64,000 nt of DNA from Apostichopus japonicus (GCF_037975245.1 NC_092569.1:22536168-22600167); one strand, 5' to 3'; shown: positions 1 through 13,455, counted from the first letter of the stretch. The notes: generated from the sequence alone by a model not told the origin. Numbers and translations: made by a program.

Positions 1-48
1 CTGTAATATTAAAACATGTTAAATCATAACATACGATAATTTTGACAG

Positions 49-2720
49 GAAGGTGACTTTTTCGTGAATTCTGGATGTACAAGAAAGGGTGTTTGTAATA
101 ACGGACTGATCATCTGGGATGAAGGTTACGCATGCAGCCCTAAAGCGGAGTGTGGCGTACGAAATGACATAAGACAATGCTATTGTGCTAATGGCTACAG
201 AGGGGACGGTGTAAATTGCACGAGACCACCTAAAGATTGTCAGGAAATTTATGATGATGATAGTACCAGAAAGAGCGGTATATACAGAATCAAACCGACC
301 GGATGGACCGGGTCAGCATTTGAGGTTTACTGTAACATGACTGATGGAGGAGGATGGACGGTAAGTGTTATAGCCTACGATAAGCACGGAGATTACACGA
401 TGAACTATATAGTTCATTAGTAGATATTGCACTGGAATGCATTTTTCTCTAATGTAAGACTTACTTTAATCGTAACTATTCTTTTCACCGATCTATGTCC
501 AATGTCGGAATTTTTCGTTATTTTCTTTTTCATTGTTTTTAATGATATTCGTTTTTATATACAAGAAATTTTTGACATTGTACCACAGTCTATTGACATG
601 TTTACATATTGCGAATATCAGAATGTGTATTCTGTATACCTCCATGATTGAGAAAGTTTGCTTTATTCTACCTTTAAACTATTTACATTAACAGGTTAAT
701 AGTTTTTACGTATCAAATTAGCATAATAGGTATACCATTTTGAGAATATGATATTTCAGATTTCACACCCGGGAGGCCACAAATATTATTCAACTTTGTG
801 TTATCAACTATTTTTATCATTTTCAAATCTTTAAGGTGTTCCAACGTCGTGTCGATGGTAGTCAGGACTTCTACCTTGGATGGAACAGCTACAAGCAAGG
901 ATTTGGAAATTTAAATATTAATTTTTGGCTCGGAAATGATAAACTTTATTTCTTAACCAACCAAAAGAGATATGAAATCAGAATCGACTTAGTGAATAGA
1001 TATGGAGCTCCATACTACGCCAAGTTTGACTTTTTTAGGACAAACGTCGAAAGCGACAACTATCGGTTATCCGGTCTTGGGACCTACAGTGGAACAGCAG
1101 GTTTGTAGCCTACACGTCTCCTTTAATATTAATTACAGTATTTTGGCATAACTTTATAATGAGACACCACCAGGTTATCGTTTCATCGATACTACCTCTC
1201 TCTAGAAATATAATATAACTTTAGTTAAGTATAGTATATACTGACATTATCTTAGGGAAACAAGTAAATAACAAGGTAGGAAGGCCAAGCAGATGAAAGA
1301 TAGATTCTATTTGTAATTAAAAGCCCGAGAATGGAAAGTTGCATCAAAATAGGAAACTACCTACAGTTGTCTGTTATAGTTACCAGTTCCACAATCCTGT
1401 CAACATTGTTAAATACCTTCAAAATTGTACCGGCTGGAAACTAATTATAAGCATCGTTGAACCATTAGTTAAAATCAACGACTAACTGATAAATACAGGC
1501 AGGAAGAGAATTCTGTCTGTATCACCTATTAGAAAAGGGTAAAGTCAGTCCAAAGGGTAAACAATACACACATTTGAACTTAAAATTCATATTATTCACG
1601 TTATCAATCCACAGACGAGTGTTTGTTGTCTTCGTTTGGTTTTAAAAGTAGTAAATAACTGACTGACATGCTCAGAACATTTAGAAAGGATCTACACATT
1701 CTCACATTTGTTAATTTCTATGAGACGAATAATGGGAGTGGGGCCTTTGAACTGTTACATCTATTGCGCGAAACTTGTTTTTTTAACCCAAGTGAAAAAT
1801 ATATCTTAGATAATAAAACATTCAGTATGACATCTCACATAACGTTAACAATACACATGCAACAATTATGTTAATTTATTTCATCACAATGCATACATGC
1901 AATAACACCTCTCATACATTGGTTTACAATACCAAACCACGAACGAATGTAGACACCAATACTATTGCGATTACTTAATAGTTCAATATCACAACAAGTG
2001 AATCTTACTCTGGAAAATTATAAAAGCATTCTGTACATAATTTATTAAGAAGGTTATACAAAATGACGATTGTCGCATTTGTGATCAGCTAATTAAATAT
2101 TTAACGGCTACATGATGATCCTCGATGATAAGGTGCCTTCCTCTTAGTGACAAACCAGGAATGTAATGATCTAGTATGATGTGCAATAAAAGAGAGAATA
2201 TGGTCATATGTGTAAATCTAACTACCATAAAATATAAATCAACAACGTATAGCATATATGGATTATCGATAACAGAAACAGTAAAAGCAGTGCAAGATCT
2301 TGTTTACCCTAAAACTAGATTTACAAATTTGCATATCACAATTTACATTTAAATAATTAAGCAACCAGACTAAGTATATTATAGTGCGATGTAATTACAG
2401 AAAATGAAGTATACAAGGTTTAGCATGTATTAGATGTATCTTGATGATTGGCATTGACGGTGTGTCTTTGTATTTGATTCTTTCTTCTAGGAGATTCTCT
2501 AAGTTATCACCGGAACCAGCAGTTTACAACAAAGGACCGAGACAATGACGCTTATAGTTATAACTGTGCAACTTATTATAGTGGTGCGTGGTGGTACAAT
2601 GCTTGTAATATTTACTCTAACCTGAACGGTGTCTACGAGAATTATTACTATCGTTGGTATTACATACCCGGAAGCAATAATTATCTCAAATTTTCAGAGA
2701 TGAAGATTCGCCCTATCTAG
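49..2720 (+). CDS. FREP gene A, 3' part: EGF-like plus fibrinogen domain
   Basis: Last three coding exons of a secreted fibrinogen-related protein; the 5' exons lie outside the window. Exons are 49-360, 836-1100 and 2491-2720 (stop TAG), joined by GT/AG introns in phases 0 and 1. Exon 1 encodes a seven-cysteine EGF-like segment (ending GYRGDGVNC) and runs straight into the fibrinogen start [11 protein letters not shown] and [10 protein letters not shown]. Exon 2 encodes [16 protein letters not shown] to TYSGTAG. Exon 3 encodes the C-terminal third, with calcium-site-like DRDND, the CATYY...WWYNAC cysteine pair and terminal MKIRPI. Such proteins (ficolin-like, FREP) bind carbohydrate or acetyl groups extracellularly. 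Fusion of EGF and fibrinogen start in one exon distinguishes it from genes B and C, whose equivalent exon has no EGF part. No lesion is visible in the part seen. Confidence 0.88.
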
Positions 2721-4739
2721 ATATTGGAGCTGACGAAGGAAGAAAACTGTTTCATCGCTGATCAACGAAATTAAAAATACAAGAGATATTAATTTTTAGA
2801 GCAATTGAATGTTTTTTATTTGCAAATAAATAGAACTACTTGTCCAATGTGTAATGGCACTACTCGCATTCTGTCCAAGTTAATTTATCTAATTTATTTT
2901 CCCGTTAAACATTCGATTGAATATGATGAAATAAAAAGGAGTTTGATACGATTTGTGAAAAATTACAATTGAAATAGATTAAATGGAAATGAAAAAAAAA
3001 TGACAATACAGAGTGGCTCAGCCATAGGTGCAAGTGCCCCCCCCCCTCCTACCCCACTTCACATACGTTTTTTTTTTAGAAAGAAAAAAAATAGTGTCAT
3101 CTACAAAAGATAAGGAAATGTATATGATTTAGATAGGATAAGCTAATTGATTTTACAGTTAGGATACAAAATGGAATTCAAGGAGCGCGCCTCAAATTGA
3201 TTGTCGAATAGGCTATTTTTATTGAAATTATAAAACAGTTTAAAACAAAATGACACATTCACCCTAATATTAAACAAGATTTCCTTAATGCAAACAGAAC
3301 ACCCCTTCGTAGTAATGTTCCCCTTCAGGCTCGCACCCAGTATGTTTTTGGTATTGTACCAACCACCTCCCCCCCCCCCCCCCCTCCAAACTCAAAGTTT
3401 CAGAATGAGTGATAGTGATTATACCTAATTTTAGGCATAATTTAAAGTCTAAATATAACTCGGAAAACATCACTTGACGTCAATTAGGTTTATTTGTGTC
3501 TTCTTTCGGGAGTACCCCCGACGCCACCTATACATGGTGGTCGGTCAAGCAGATAGGTATAATCTATGTTATGCTATGAAATTTACGCAAGAAACAGCTT
3601 CTGGGAATCTACAGGAAACGTATAATTCTAGAAGAGACGGTTTACGAACTCCGTTTTATGAATCTATTTCCATTATTTCTGTATACGTGTTTGTCTCATC
3701 AGTGGCGGCGCAAAGGGAGTAGGGGACTCCCTCAAATCAACATGTTTCCTCAGTTTCCCCCCCCCCCCACCCCCTCCTTCCCAACTACCTCCCGCTCGGT
3801 CGCTGCTGTAAAAGAAACCGAAACAAATTATTTGACGTCCAAAAATTTGTTTGTGTAGGCTAACAAGCGCTATAACTTCCTGGGCTTCGCTCCCTGGATA
3901 CCTACAGGCTCAAAGAAATTGGAACCTCGAAAGTGTTTCTCTGTGCTTACGATAAACAGCTACAAGTGAGATGTCTGAGACCACTGCCGCTTCCGGGCTT
4001 AGAATTCCTCCCACAAAAATTGAAATTCATCTTTCCGATATGTGGTCTCGTTCTTAAAGTCGCTAAGAAAGAACAAGAGATATCTCAAATTCAAACTATT
4101 TCCGGGGACTTTGAACTTAACAAACGTGCGCTTTTGCACTTCCAAAATGTTTTCTCCCTAAATTGTTCGCTTGTCCCCTCACTCACCACTCCTCCAGTAA
4201 CAATCCCCTCTCCTACCACCAAATAGGCCGACACTTTCTCTCACGTTGAAAGAAAACAATTCAAAGTGTCCTATCAAATATTTGACAAGTTCCTTCTTGC
4301 ATGCCATTTCAATAAATATTAAGGGTATCTATCAATTGTCAGAAACATTGCCATGCTCCTCTCGATCCTTCACTTGATTCCCGATACAAAATAATTTCAT
4401 TACTCATTTCTTAGTTACTGTAAAATGTATTATGTATAGGTGAATGTCCTAAACCGACTGCAACCGACTACAACTCGTCTCGCGTGACTGCGTAAGTGTG
4501 ACACATTCAATTGAAGCTTTAATATGACGTCATCGGCTTGTTGTTTTCGAACGCCGAGTTTTATCGAACTAGAACCAGTTGGGTGTGTTTTTTATTCGGT
4601 TATAGTGATTTATCATTGTTTAAATAGAACGATTATACTGAAGTGTAAAGGATAGAAACACACAAGCACGGGACTGAAACGAGTGACATAAACGAATTAA
4701 AGTCACCTGTTAATAATTATACAACGAATTCTCAGCAAT
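2721..4739. other. 3' flank of gene A, duplicated non-coding DNA
   Basis: No gene is seen. The stretch is paralogous to 42619-44610 and, as far as about 3750, to 30843-31840. It holds poly-C tracts (near 3039 and 3367) and a conserved block around 3600-3720 that recurs at 43497-43620 and 31664-31780. Short ORFs here do not keep their frame between the copies. Confidence 0.6.
2825..2830 (+). terminator. Poly(A) signal of gene A
   Basis: AATAAA 105 bases after the stop of gene A; a second AATAAA lies at 2930-2935. The same signal sits at the equivalent place after genes B and C. Confidence 0.6.
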
Positions 4740-4796
4740 GGTGAGAGTGACAACTACCGCCTGTCGGGACTTGGGACATACAGTAGAGCAGTAGGT
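4740..4796 (+). pseudogene. Relic of a FREP middle exon
   Basis: Translates as [18 protein letters not shown], which matches the end of the middle fibrinogen exon of genes A-C ([18 protein letters not shown]). The upstream part of the exon is missing, so this is an isolated remnant. It pairs with the last-exon remnant at 13456-13640; the 7.5-kb element lies between them, in what was the intron of this dead gene. Confidence 0.7.
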
Positions 4797-5819
4797 GGGT
4801 AACATACTAAATATAAATGATTTAGTGGCTCCTGCGTTGTAAAAGATTGTAAGTTATTCACCAAATTCATGGTTTGAAACTAACTTTACAATTTTTTTTT
4901 TTTTTTATTATTTGATATAGCTACGGGAAAGGTGGGGTCACTATGATGATTTGGATTACAGAAATGTTATTATCATGAAATGGGTTGGAAATGTTTTCAT
5001 ATATTAACAGTAAACAATGGTTCATAATAGCATGGCAAGGAAATACATGTGTAGTGAAAACTGCTTTATTATAGAATTAATTTTTAGAAAAATAATTAAT
5101 TAATTAGAAATATAATTAGAATTTAAAGAAACCAGTACATACAACTTGTTTTATTAAAGGCACACTCTCAGCTAGGAAATTGCTAAAATAAAAAATCTTG
5201 TCTCAACGTATTCCCCGATTAAAAAATAAAAACAATGCTGCCCTCTTCTCACAGCGGCAACATATTCATTTCTTTAATATGGCATTCTCATCCTTAGCTA
5301 TAAACAGCATACGCAAATGGGTACCGTTACCGCGAAGGTATCAGATTTCCGAGATTCTAATCTGCCTCTCAGTGTTGCGTAACCTATAGGCACACTGTGT
5401 AATTGTACTGTGTGCTATTCGAGTTACGCAATTTTTCGATTTGCTATATGGAACAGTGCATATTGTACTGCTGGGAAAACGCTATACCAGCTCGTAGCAG
5501 CAGATAGTTGTTATGGAAAGTCATATGGGCCCGTATGATCTCGTGCTGCCAATTTTTGTTGGAGATATTGCTGAAGAAATAAAATGCGAATAGTTTCGTC
5601 GTGTTATTCTCTATAAACATGTGACTGAATGTGTGCTGCTTATGTACTGTTATTTGACGAAACGACTTGCTTCTGGCTTAACGTTCTTCAATACTTGAGT
5701 TCAAAATAAAATAAAACAGTGAGCAAACAGCTTATCCACTAGAGAGCCTGTGTAGAAAAAACACGCACATAATACAGACAGGTTAATGAGCATGGTGAAC
5801 ACAAAGAGATAGATGTAAG

Positions 5820-6060
5820 GGGATTAGTAGACAAGGGATGGAGAGAAGAATGAAAGATAAAAACCAACAGGGGAAGAGGATAGGTAGGAGATAAACAGTG
5901 GAGGGACAAAGAGAGGATTAAGGGAAGGGGTAGGGAATAAACTGGAGAAGGACAACGGCAGAAAAGTTTGGAGAAAAAAAGGGGTGGAAAAAGCTATGTG
6001 AAGAGGAGTAATGGGGGAGGGGGGCAAGGGGAGAAGGAGGGGAATGAAGAAAAGTTAGTC
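5820..6060 (+). repeat. Purine-rich (G/A) tract
   Basis: About 240 bases in which the plus strand is overwhelmingly G and A. The minus-strand ORF across it is low-complexity (Ser/Pro/Phe-rich) and is not a gene. Confidence 0.6.
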
Positions 6061-6864
6061 ATGTCCTTCCTGAATGTTGAGCCCATGAGGTTGAATGGTG
6101 CGAAGGCGTAGCATCCACAACCTCTCTCTGCTGATTTGCACTAGCTCAGGACGGCTACCTAAGGATTCAATCCCCTGGGCCTATAGAGACATGTCGTTAA
6201 TGGTATGGTTGCATAGCTCCCAACTCTTGAGAAGGCAAATGCTGGTCCATGCCACGAATTGCCGTCCTGGGGGAGGGGTATATGGGGGATGTCTCCCTCC
6301 CCTTTTTATTTTTTTTTGAATCCTGGTGATGCCTACATGTAAACTGGTGGCACCTAGAAAGGCTTTTGTCACCCACAATTTTTTGAGAAATATGCATTTT
6401 TTTGTGTGTAACATCAATAAATTGAGTAGTAGGTGATAATTCATTCTTGCCCGTGGCATGAAAATGTTCGCTGCTCGCCCCAATGAAATGAAATATAGCC
6501 TAATTTGAGGTTCAAATGATGATGTAAAGGAGGTTTTATACTCTATTATGCTTAATGCTAAAGAAATGATGGCTGCTAAGTCCAAATTTGATGCAATTTT
6601 TTGTATGTTTACTTGTCAATTACAATGCAGGTTTTTGGGATGCTTGAGCGGGTCAGGGGCTTTGGGTGTTAGAATGCGGGTCCAACCCGCGAATTGTGGG
6701 TCAGTTGGGAGCTCTGTGGTTGGGAAGGTTAAAGTGTTCTCCAAAAAAACCTAAAAGATGAATGACCTTCGGCACAGGGGTAAACTGGACTCCTCCAGCT
6801 GCCTTTACTACATTTTACTGCATTACTACAAACATATAATGGCTTCCACACCAACTCTCGACCA

Positions 6865-7107
6865 GAGTATGCTGTATTGGCCCCAATTAAACCAGATATT
6901 CAAATATGGTTACCTTTGGTCAAAGTTTTGAAACTGGTTTTATTACCACCTTCCAGGAAATTTACCTCACGGGGACATTCAGGCATCTTATGCTTTCAAT
7001 TAAAATGCCTTCGAACAATTTGGAAAGTAAATACCTCTAGGAACATATTAAATATTCTAGCAATTATAGCATGCTAAATTGGGGACAATACTACATAGCC
7101 CACCTTG
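6865..7107. mobile_element. Degenerate MITE copy (same family as 56305-56552)
   Basis: Begins with GTATGCTGTATTGG and ends with the inverse-like GGGGACAATACTACATAG. The interior (ATTACCACC, GGAAATTTACCTCAC, GGACATTCAGGCATCTT, AATTATAGCATGCTA) matches the copy at 56305-56552 in order and spacing. The outermost terminal bases and TTAA sites are lost here. It is nested in the 7.5-kb element. Confidence 0.75.
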
Positions 7108-10100
7108 AAAATATCCTGTAACCTACTCTGGATAAACACTATCTAATATGGAAGAAATGCTTTGGTTAAAGTATGAATATGGTCACTTGAACATTAAGAA
7201 ATGCAAGTGAGATAGTGGTAAGTTTTCCCTGCTCATGGTTATTGTATATAGTTGAACTCAATGTAAGAACTGTACAGATGCAATCAATGTGTTACAAATA
7301 AAAACATGTTACAATACTGACTTACCTAACTTTAGAATAAGCAATACAAACAATAGTAGGGCAGTGTTCAAAATACGGAATGCAAGGACATATACCCAAA
7401 TAAGGCTAGGAGACGCCATGCCTCCATTGTGGAACTTCTCCATCATACAGTAAGTATAGCAGCTTTACATGCAAAATAACTTTTGCCAAAACTTCAAAAG
7501 ACCCTATAATGTCCCCTGCATTTCAAACATCTCCATCTGCCACTATCTCCATCTGCCACTGGGCCGGACTGGGGTTATCATGAGAGCACTGAATGAACTG
7601 TTTTATCACTACTAGCTGCAAGTTAGAGTACCTCTTCAACACTCTATGACATCACAAAATATGTTATGTTAAATTGATCTCACACAATACAAAATAAAGA
7701 CAAGTTATTCTGTACCAACAATAAATAACCCAAGATCAATGTCACATTAGAACTACTGGTATGACTGAACAAACTACAGTAATTAAAAAGATCAGATATT
7801 GCTATCATGGAAAGCCAAATAGTGTACAATCAAGTATGTAGTGAAACCAATATTTCAATCATTTACTTATTTAATATGACACAGTTGTAACTTTGATGAC
7901 ATCAATTATGTAGTTTACTTACACTATGAATGAACATGCAAATCAATGCTAAATACTACAGAAAGGAGAAGGATACATAACGTACTGAATGCAACAATCA
8001 ATGTTTGACACCATGGAGAAGATAAATTCCTATGATACATTGCACTAGCTTAGTAACTTCATTTTACTGAGACACCATGTTTGTTGTTGTCTGTTATGGT
8101 ACAGTTTGTCCAATTGTCTTGAAGCCTTGTGATATCTACATTCTGGATACTTGTTACTCCCATTGTCCACTCTTGTGTCCTTGATGTATGGTATTAAAAT
8201 AAGCTGAGAAACTGCTTTGACATCAGCTATTTCAAAATTGTCCGTATCCATGTTAACAACGTTCACTATGCAAATCCATAGCTTTCACTGGAGAACAAGA
8301 AATATGACAATCATCTTACGTAAAGTAGAGAAGCACACATTTATTAATGAAACAATCCAACACAAATACTTCCAGTTCCAACCCTTATATCTGCTTGCAA
8401 AACATCCATCATGCCATAACGCTATGCTGTGCTGTACTGTTCCTCTAAAGGATGTTCTGTACATCTGTAATGTGAAATGAAAATGGAAAAAAGACATATT
8501 TATGGCATTGTGTGAGGACAGAAGTGTCACAAAGATATACCTGTTCAAATGATTTTCCAAGATATGATTTATTTGATTTTAATTGCAAAAGAGACATTCA
8601 GGCTCATAGCCAAGGTAACTGGGTTGGAGCCAGCATAAATGTTATGTTCGTTTATTCACTGAGATTGTAACTTGCACTCATTGTAATAAAAACATAAAGA
8701 GAAAAGAATAAAAGTGCAATTTTTGAACACAAACTGCTTCAGACAGGTAGGTACCACATTCTACAAGATTGGTAAATGTCTTTATTTTTCAGAGATAAGG
8801 AAAAATACTACAGGTACTGTTATCATTCACTTGTGGGGTTTGAACATTTTTGGGTCCCACACATTTACAGACCTCCAGTGGCTGTATTAGCACCATATTT
8901 AGCACTACATGTCTATGTCATTAATATAACATAATACAATAAATGAATAAATGTGTCCAATGTCCTAAATCTGGTTAGTCATATACAGTCCTACAGTAGT
9001 AGACTGCAGACCTAGTTAAAATGTAGACTTATTTCGAGTTTCTTAATTGGGCGCACACCTTCAACTGAAAAAGACAAATAATACCGGGATGTGCAAAGTT
9101 AATAATATATCAGAATGCATACTGTACGCATAGCAGGGAAGTGCTCATGAATATTTGAGTGCCAGGCAGATTGGGCGGTAGTGTGATCCACACCCTGGGA
9201 GAGGGATTTCATGGGTGGGGTACCCCCCCCAAATGGACAAATTTTGCACATGAAGTATGCTTAGGTGGTGCTATATTCCTATTCTGTGCCATATATTCTC
9301 CCAGATTTTGGTTATGGTAAAACTTATTAAATTATCATCAAAATGTGCTGGGCGAAAAAGGTTAAATACTGTTTGTGCGGGGCGGCATTCAGAACTGCTG
9401 GGCGTACCATAGCTGCCCAGTGTGAGCAAATTCCTGACATAGTGAATTATATAACTTCCAACATAAATTACTGAATACCACATTTTGCCCTTCACTAAAT
9501 AGTCAAAAATTCAAATCAATTTTGCAAACACAGGACAGTAATAACACTACTAGTTAAAACAGAACTTTGCTATTGGCAGCATAAATTCATCACATCTGCT
9601 TTATGATTTACAGTATGTATAGTGTCAACTCTGCAAGTATTCAAGAATGGTCCATTTACTAATATAGTGCAAACCTAAACTAGTGATGTGCAACAATTTC
9701 TATTATATTTCTTATTTCTATGTTAGTAGTATACACCTGCAGTATTATAACTCATCTACTAATACCTTACATACACTAAATGTCATAACGTTTGATGTTA
9801 CAATGGCAGTGTCCCAGTAGGCTTGCTCATACACTAATATGTCACTTAATTTCATCATGTTCAGGGATGCATAATTGCTTTCAAATATATAGCTAGGCTT
9901 TGCTTATTTCCAAGACTAAAAATTACAGAATATTCTACAGGTGTGCCCTAAACAATGAAGTGTTTAAAAGATATATACTACAGAAACATGATATGGTATA
10001 TAATGGGTGACCATTCTAGTTCTCTCACAAATCAGTAGTATCATTTTCATTTTGTATAATTTTTAGAACTGCATGATCAGATTATGTGTAGAGCTATGAA

Positions 10101-10662
10101 GCCTATGATGTTGTTATATTTTGGCAAATGTCTTTAATTTCAATATCATGATGAAATTATCAATTATTGTAAGACGGACTCAACGACCCCCGGAATGGTG
10201 CGTCATGTCTGATGAGGCGCATATTTGGTGCGTTATTACAACTACAATATGTGCTTCAGTGTCCGTCAATGTGCCATGCATGGTGTATCCTTTAAATTAA
10301 ATGTGATAAATTTTGTCGAACATAAAATGGTGGCATTCACAATTATTGGTGACATTGATTTGTTTATGTTGTCCTTGATTTTATGATTAAACAACGATGA
10401 TAGCAAACTATCATGTTATGAATGCATAAACATGTGAACAATATCTACTATCTTTCACTAATTCAACAAAGGAGCCTGTAGAGTTAGTGTAGCTTCTTTC
10501 TGAGAAGGCTTTTGAGTTTTGAATTAATTTGGAAGACTTAGTAACATCAGTTATCACTTTACACTACAGTTACAGGAAAAGCCGCTACCGTTTTTTTAAG
10601 TTACTATACCAAGTTGGGAGTATTATAGGCAAACTCTAATTTGGGTGAAAGAGTTTAAATTA

Positions 10663-10934
10663 CAAAGTGGCTATTCTTACAACTAGTTGTAACAATAATT
10701 CCCTTTTACGCATGCACAGTTGCTTTAACGTGGCTATTTTTACGACTAGGAGTACTCTTTTTACGACTAGGAGTAACAATATTTTACGGTTAAGGGATGG
10801 GTTAGGGTTAGGGTTAGGTTTACCCCTACTACATACGCAGTTGCTTTATTTACTTCACTGCGCATGAATTCGCCGATGTTGTAAGAATAGTTTATAAATA
10901 ATTGTTACGACTAGTCATAAGAATAGCCACGGCC
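10663..10934. mobile_element. 272-bp MITE with 9-bp target duplication
   Basis: The ends are inverted: GTGGCTATTCTTACAACTAG on the left and, read on the minus strand, GTGGCTATTCTTATGACTAG on the right. TTTAAATTA occurs at 10654-10662 and again at 10935-10943 as a perfect direct repeat. The interior has further inverted TTACGACTAG motifs and a short GGGTTAGGG run. It is too short to code for a transposase. Confidence 0.8.
10800..10824 (+). repeat. Short telomere-like TTAGGG run
   Basis: Three to four imperfect units of TTAGGG inside the 272-bp MITE. It is too short to be a former chromosome end. Confidence 0.6.
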
Positions 10935-12213
10935 TTTAAATTAATTCGTACATTTTTTCTTTGCAAGTGGAGAATCATCCACAGCTAAAGTGGCTATGCG
11001 GTTTGACAAACAAGTGAAGCAAAGTAAATATCCTAGCCGATGCATATTAGACTTAAAAAAGTAAAGAACCCAATGCCTTAGTAACTTAATTCATCTTGGA
11101 GTTGCTCAGCAGATTCGAGGTTATTTCACCACTTAAGAACCCATTCTCAGACAAAAAAAAAGACAAAACTGAAATGGCTACACAAATTAGTAGTCTATAA
11201 CTGAGAATGACCATGCATGCAAATGTGCAGTAAATTTTCAAGTTGTCAGACTAATTTATTTGTTGCTAGGAACTCTATAATTGTGCTGGTAAAGTAGAGT
11301 AGGAAATGAAAACAGTTACTTTATTGCGTATAGGCCCGTCCCTCACGTATCCCATTGCATACTAGACTTACAGTTACAAAATAAATTTGCCCATATCAAA
11401 AATGCTCTTGACAGGAATAACCATCAAATTGAGGCAGGCCCTCCATGGTGCATAATTTTATAAATCTGGGCCTGGAGCTAGGCTACAGTAGTCCTACTTT
11501 TGCTATTGCTCCGCTCATAAGAAGTTGCATTTCTTTCGAGTTAATTTTCTTGTGGGGAGATCTCCCTACCAAATCCATATTACACTAATGTAGGCTAAGT
11601 CCTATTCATATTTGCAAAGCTACCGAATCATAAACCAAACAAATGATACCGCACACTTCCATACTGATCATGCTTAGTAGGCGAATATAAGTAGAAAAGC
11701 ATAAATAACACTTCATGAAATGTTCGGCCTAGGCTAGGCTACAGTTTGTACAGCAGCCTGCACTGCAGTAGCATGGACACTGCGGAGTTCGGACACTTAA
11801 GCCTTAAAACACCCCAAAACTATATCTCATGGTATAAATCACCTGAAACTATACTTGATATATGTTGGGTCATTTTGGAGAGAAAACAACTGTAGCTTCG
11901 TAGTTTTTTGTGCAATTGGCTCTTGCTGTAGGTTGTCTCATCGTGAAATCGCGTATTTCTTAGGGGTGTCCGAACTTCACAGTGTTCCAAACTTCGCAAA
12001 ACTGACTATACTACTACTGTACTAGCCTATGTCTCTCGGTGTATTAGTTGCCTTAGTTTGTAGTACTCGTAGTAGTAGGCCTAGCTAGCATGATCTATTG
12101 AACAATATAACAATGAAGCCTACGGCAGACCAAACACTTCGGCCGGAAAACAGTATGCAGTAGCCTAAATAGTAAATATATAACGTTAGTCGTTAGCATA
12201 ATTTGCTGCCTAC

Positions 12214-12325
12214 CTTCTCGTATGATCTGCCATGCCAGTAAATGCTCCGCGAAGGTAGCATTGGTCATTTTGTAGATCCCCGATCTCTGTTCCAGTAGAT
12301 CGCTTTTGGAGACCCAGTCCACGTA
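12214..12325 (-). other. Possible coding exon inside the 7.5-kb element
   Basis: On the minus strand an open stretch includes WVSKSDLLEQRSGIYKM and FAEHLLAWQIIRE and is followed by a potential GTAGGC donor. Its place near the right end, reading inward, would suit a first exon of an element-encoded protein. I do not recognise the product and found no continuation. Confidence 0.2.
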
Positions 12326-13455
12326 CGTAGCACCAGCTCAAGTACACTTTTCATTTCATGTCCGTTTTGTCGCTCACTGCTTTTGGCATTGGGACCCACA
12401 ATAGAGCAACCTGTGCCTTTCACGTAAACAGCGCGGCGACGCGGCCACAATATACACGTTACGTGTGTTATGCTACCACTGCATGAAACTGTGCTATATA
12501 TTACGTATATTTACATACAGGGTACACTGTACACTGGCAGTATATTACAAATACCGTGTCACGTGATTAACGGTGAACCATCGAAACATATGAAATTGGC
12601 CCGCCCTCTAAAAATTTCCTAGCTGAGAGTGTGCTTTTAATAAATTACAGACACATTAGTAAAGATAACACGTTTGTGACACTCCCGACCTTCGTCCCAC
12701 GGATAAATTGGTAGTGAAAGTCACCCAAAACACCAATGAATACTCAGCAGTAGTGCTTTGAGCTATTGCATGTACATTTCCCAAATGAACAGTAACGCCA
12801 TATTGTACTTAACTGTAATCGTATCAATCGGTTAATTGAATTTATTTATAAAATGCTATAACGTTATGAGAAAAAAAACTTCCCGGCATGCATTTGATGC
12901 GTCCAACAGTTAAACAATTGGCATTTTTTTACCATTTACAAAGCTGATCATTTCTTAACAATGTCGTTTGTTTACAAATACAACAAACTCTATGAGCAGC
13001 TGCAGTAATTATTTCATAGCTATATGCTACATGCTTCTAAAACTGTATTAAACAACAAGGCAAGTAAAAGTACGGTAAATATAATAATTGGAATTACTTG
13101 TAAGCTAAATTCTTAGTAGTAATTATTATGTATGCATATTGATACCAGTTCAGGAATGCAAATATCACCAAACAGAAAATCAATAACATAAATGGTGTAG
13201 ATGAATAAGTAAAGTAGAAACTTCTACAACCAAAATAATTATTCAGTTTATTCTTGTGAGAAAGTAAGCCATACTCCTGACCCACTCTCTCCCTCTGAAT
13301 TGATTCGGCAGCTGGTATACATACAACCGTAAGTACGTTGCACCAACTAACTTATATGTATCCCTACATGACGTGCTAGGTTTCATTCCATTCCACAGAA
13401 AAAAAAAAACGGAGATGGTTATTTCTTGCGTTATTACATAAATCACGAGTTCAAT

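Larger units (their letters stand above)
5158..12636. mobile_element. 7.5-kb terminal-inverted-repeat DNA element, TTAA target site
   Basis: The left end AGGCACACTCTCAGCTAGGA is repeated in inverse orientation at the right end (12613-12636) over about 24 bases with one mismatch. Both ends are bordered by TTAA (5154-5157 and 12637-12640). The paralogous segment near 45329 runs from the left flank directly to the right flank with a single TTAA, which is an empty site. TTAA duplications are typical of Kolobok and piggyBac superfamilies. No long transposase ORF is seen, so the copy is non-autonomous, decayed or split into small exons. It carries nested repeats: a degenerate MITE at 6865-7107, a complete one at 10663-10934 and a purine-rich tract. 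The superfamily is inferred only from the target site. Confidence 0.85.

Noticed and set aside
3009-3060. GTGGCTCAGCCATAGGTGCA plus poly-C as a hAT end
   Set aside because: Similar starts occur at 31137 and 42915, but no inverted partner or target duplication could be found.
6181-6585. 134-codon minus-strand ORF
   Set aside because: No recognisable domain; it crosses low-complexity G/T tracts inside a transposon and has no supported splice partners.
8045-8560. Minus-strand ORFs of 73 and 91 codons in the 7.5-kb element
   Set aside because: No recognisable motif, and I could not link them to a reading frame elsewhere in the element.
10211-10245. Hammerhead-like CTGATGAGGCGC
   Set aside because: No GAAA after the would-be stem II and no stem I partner.
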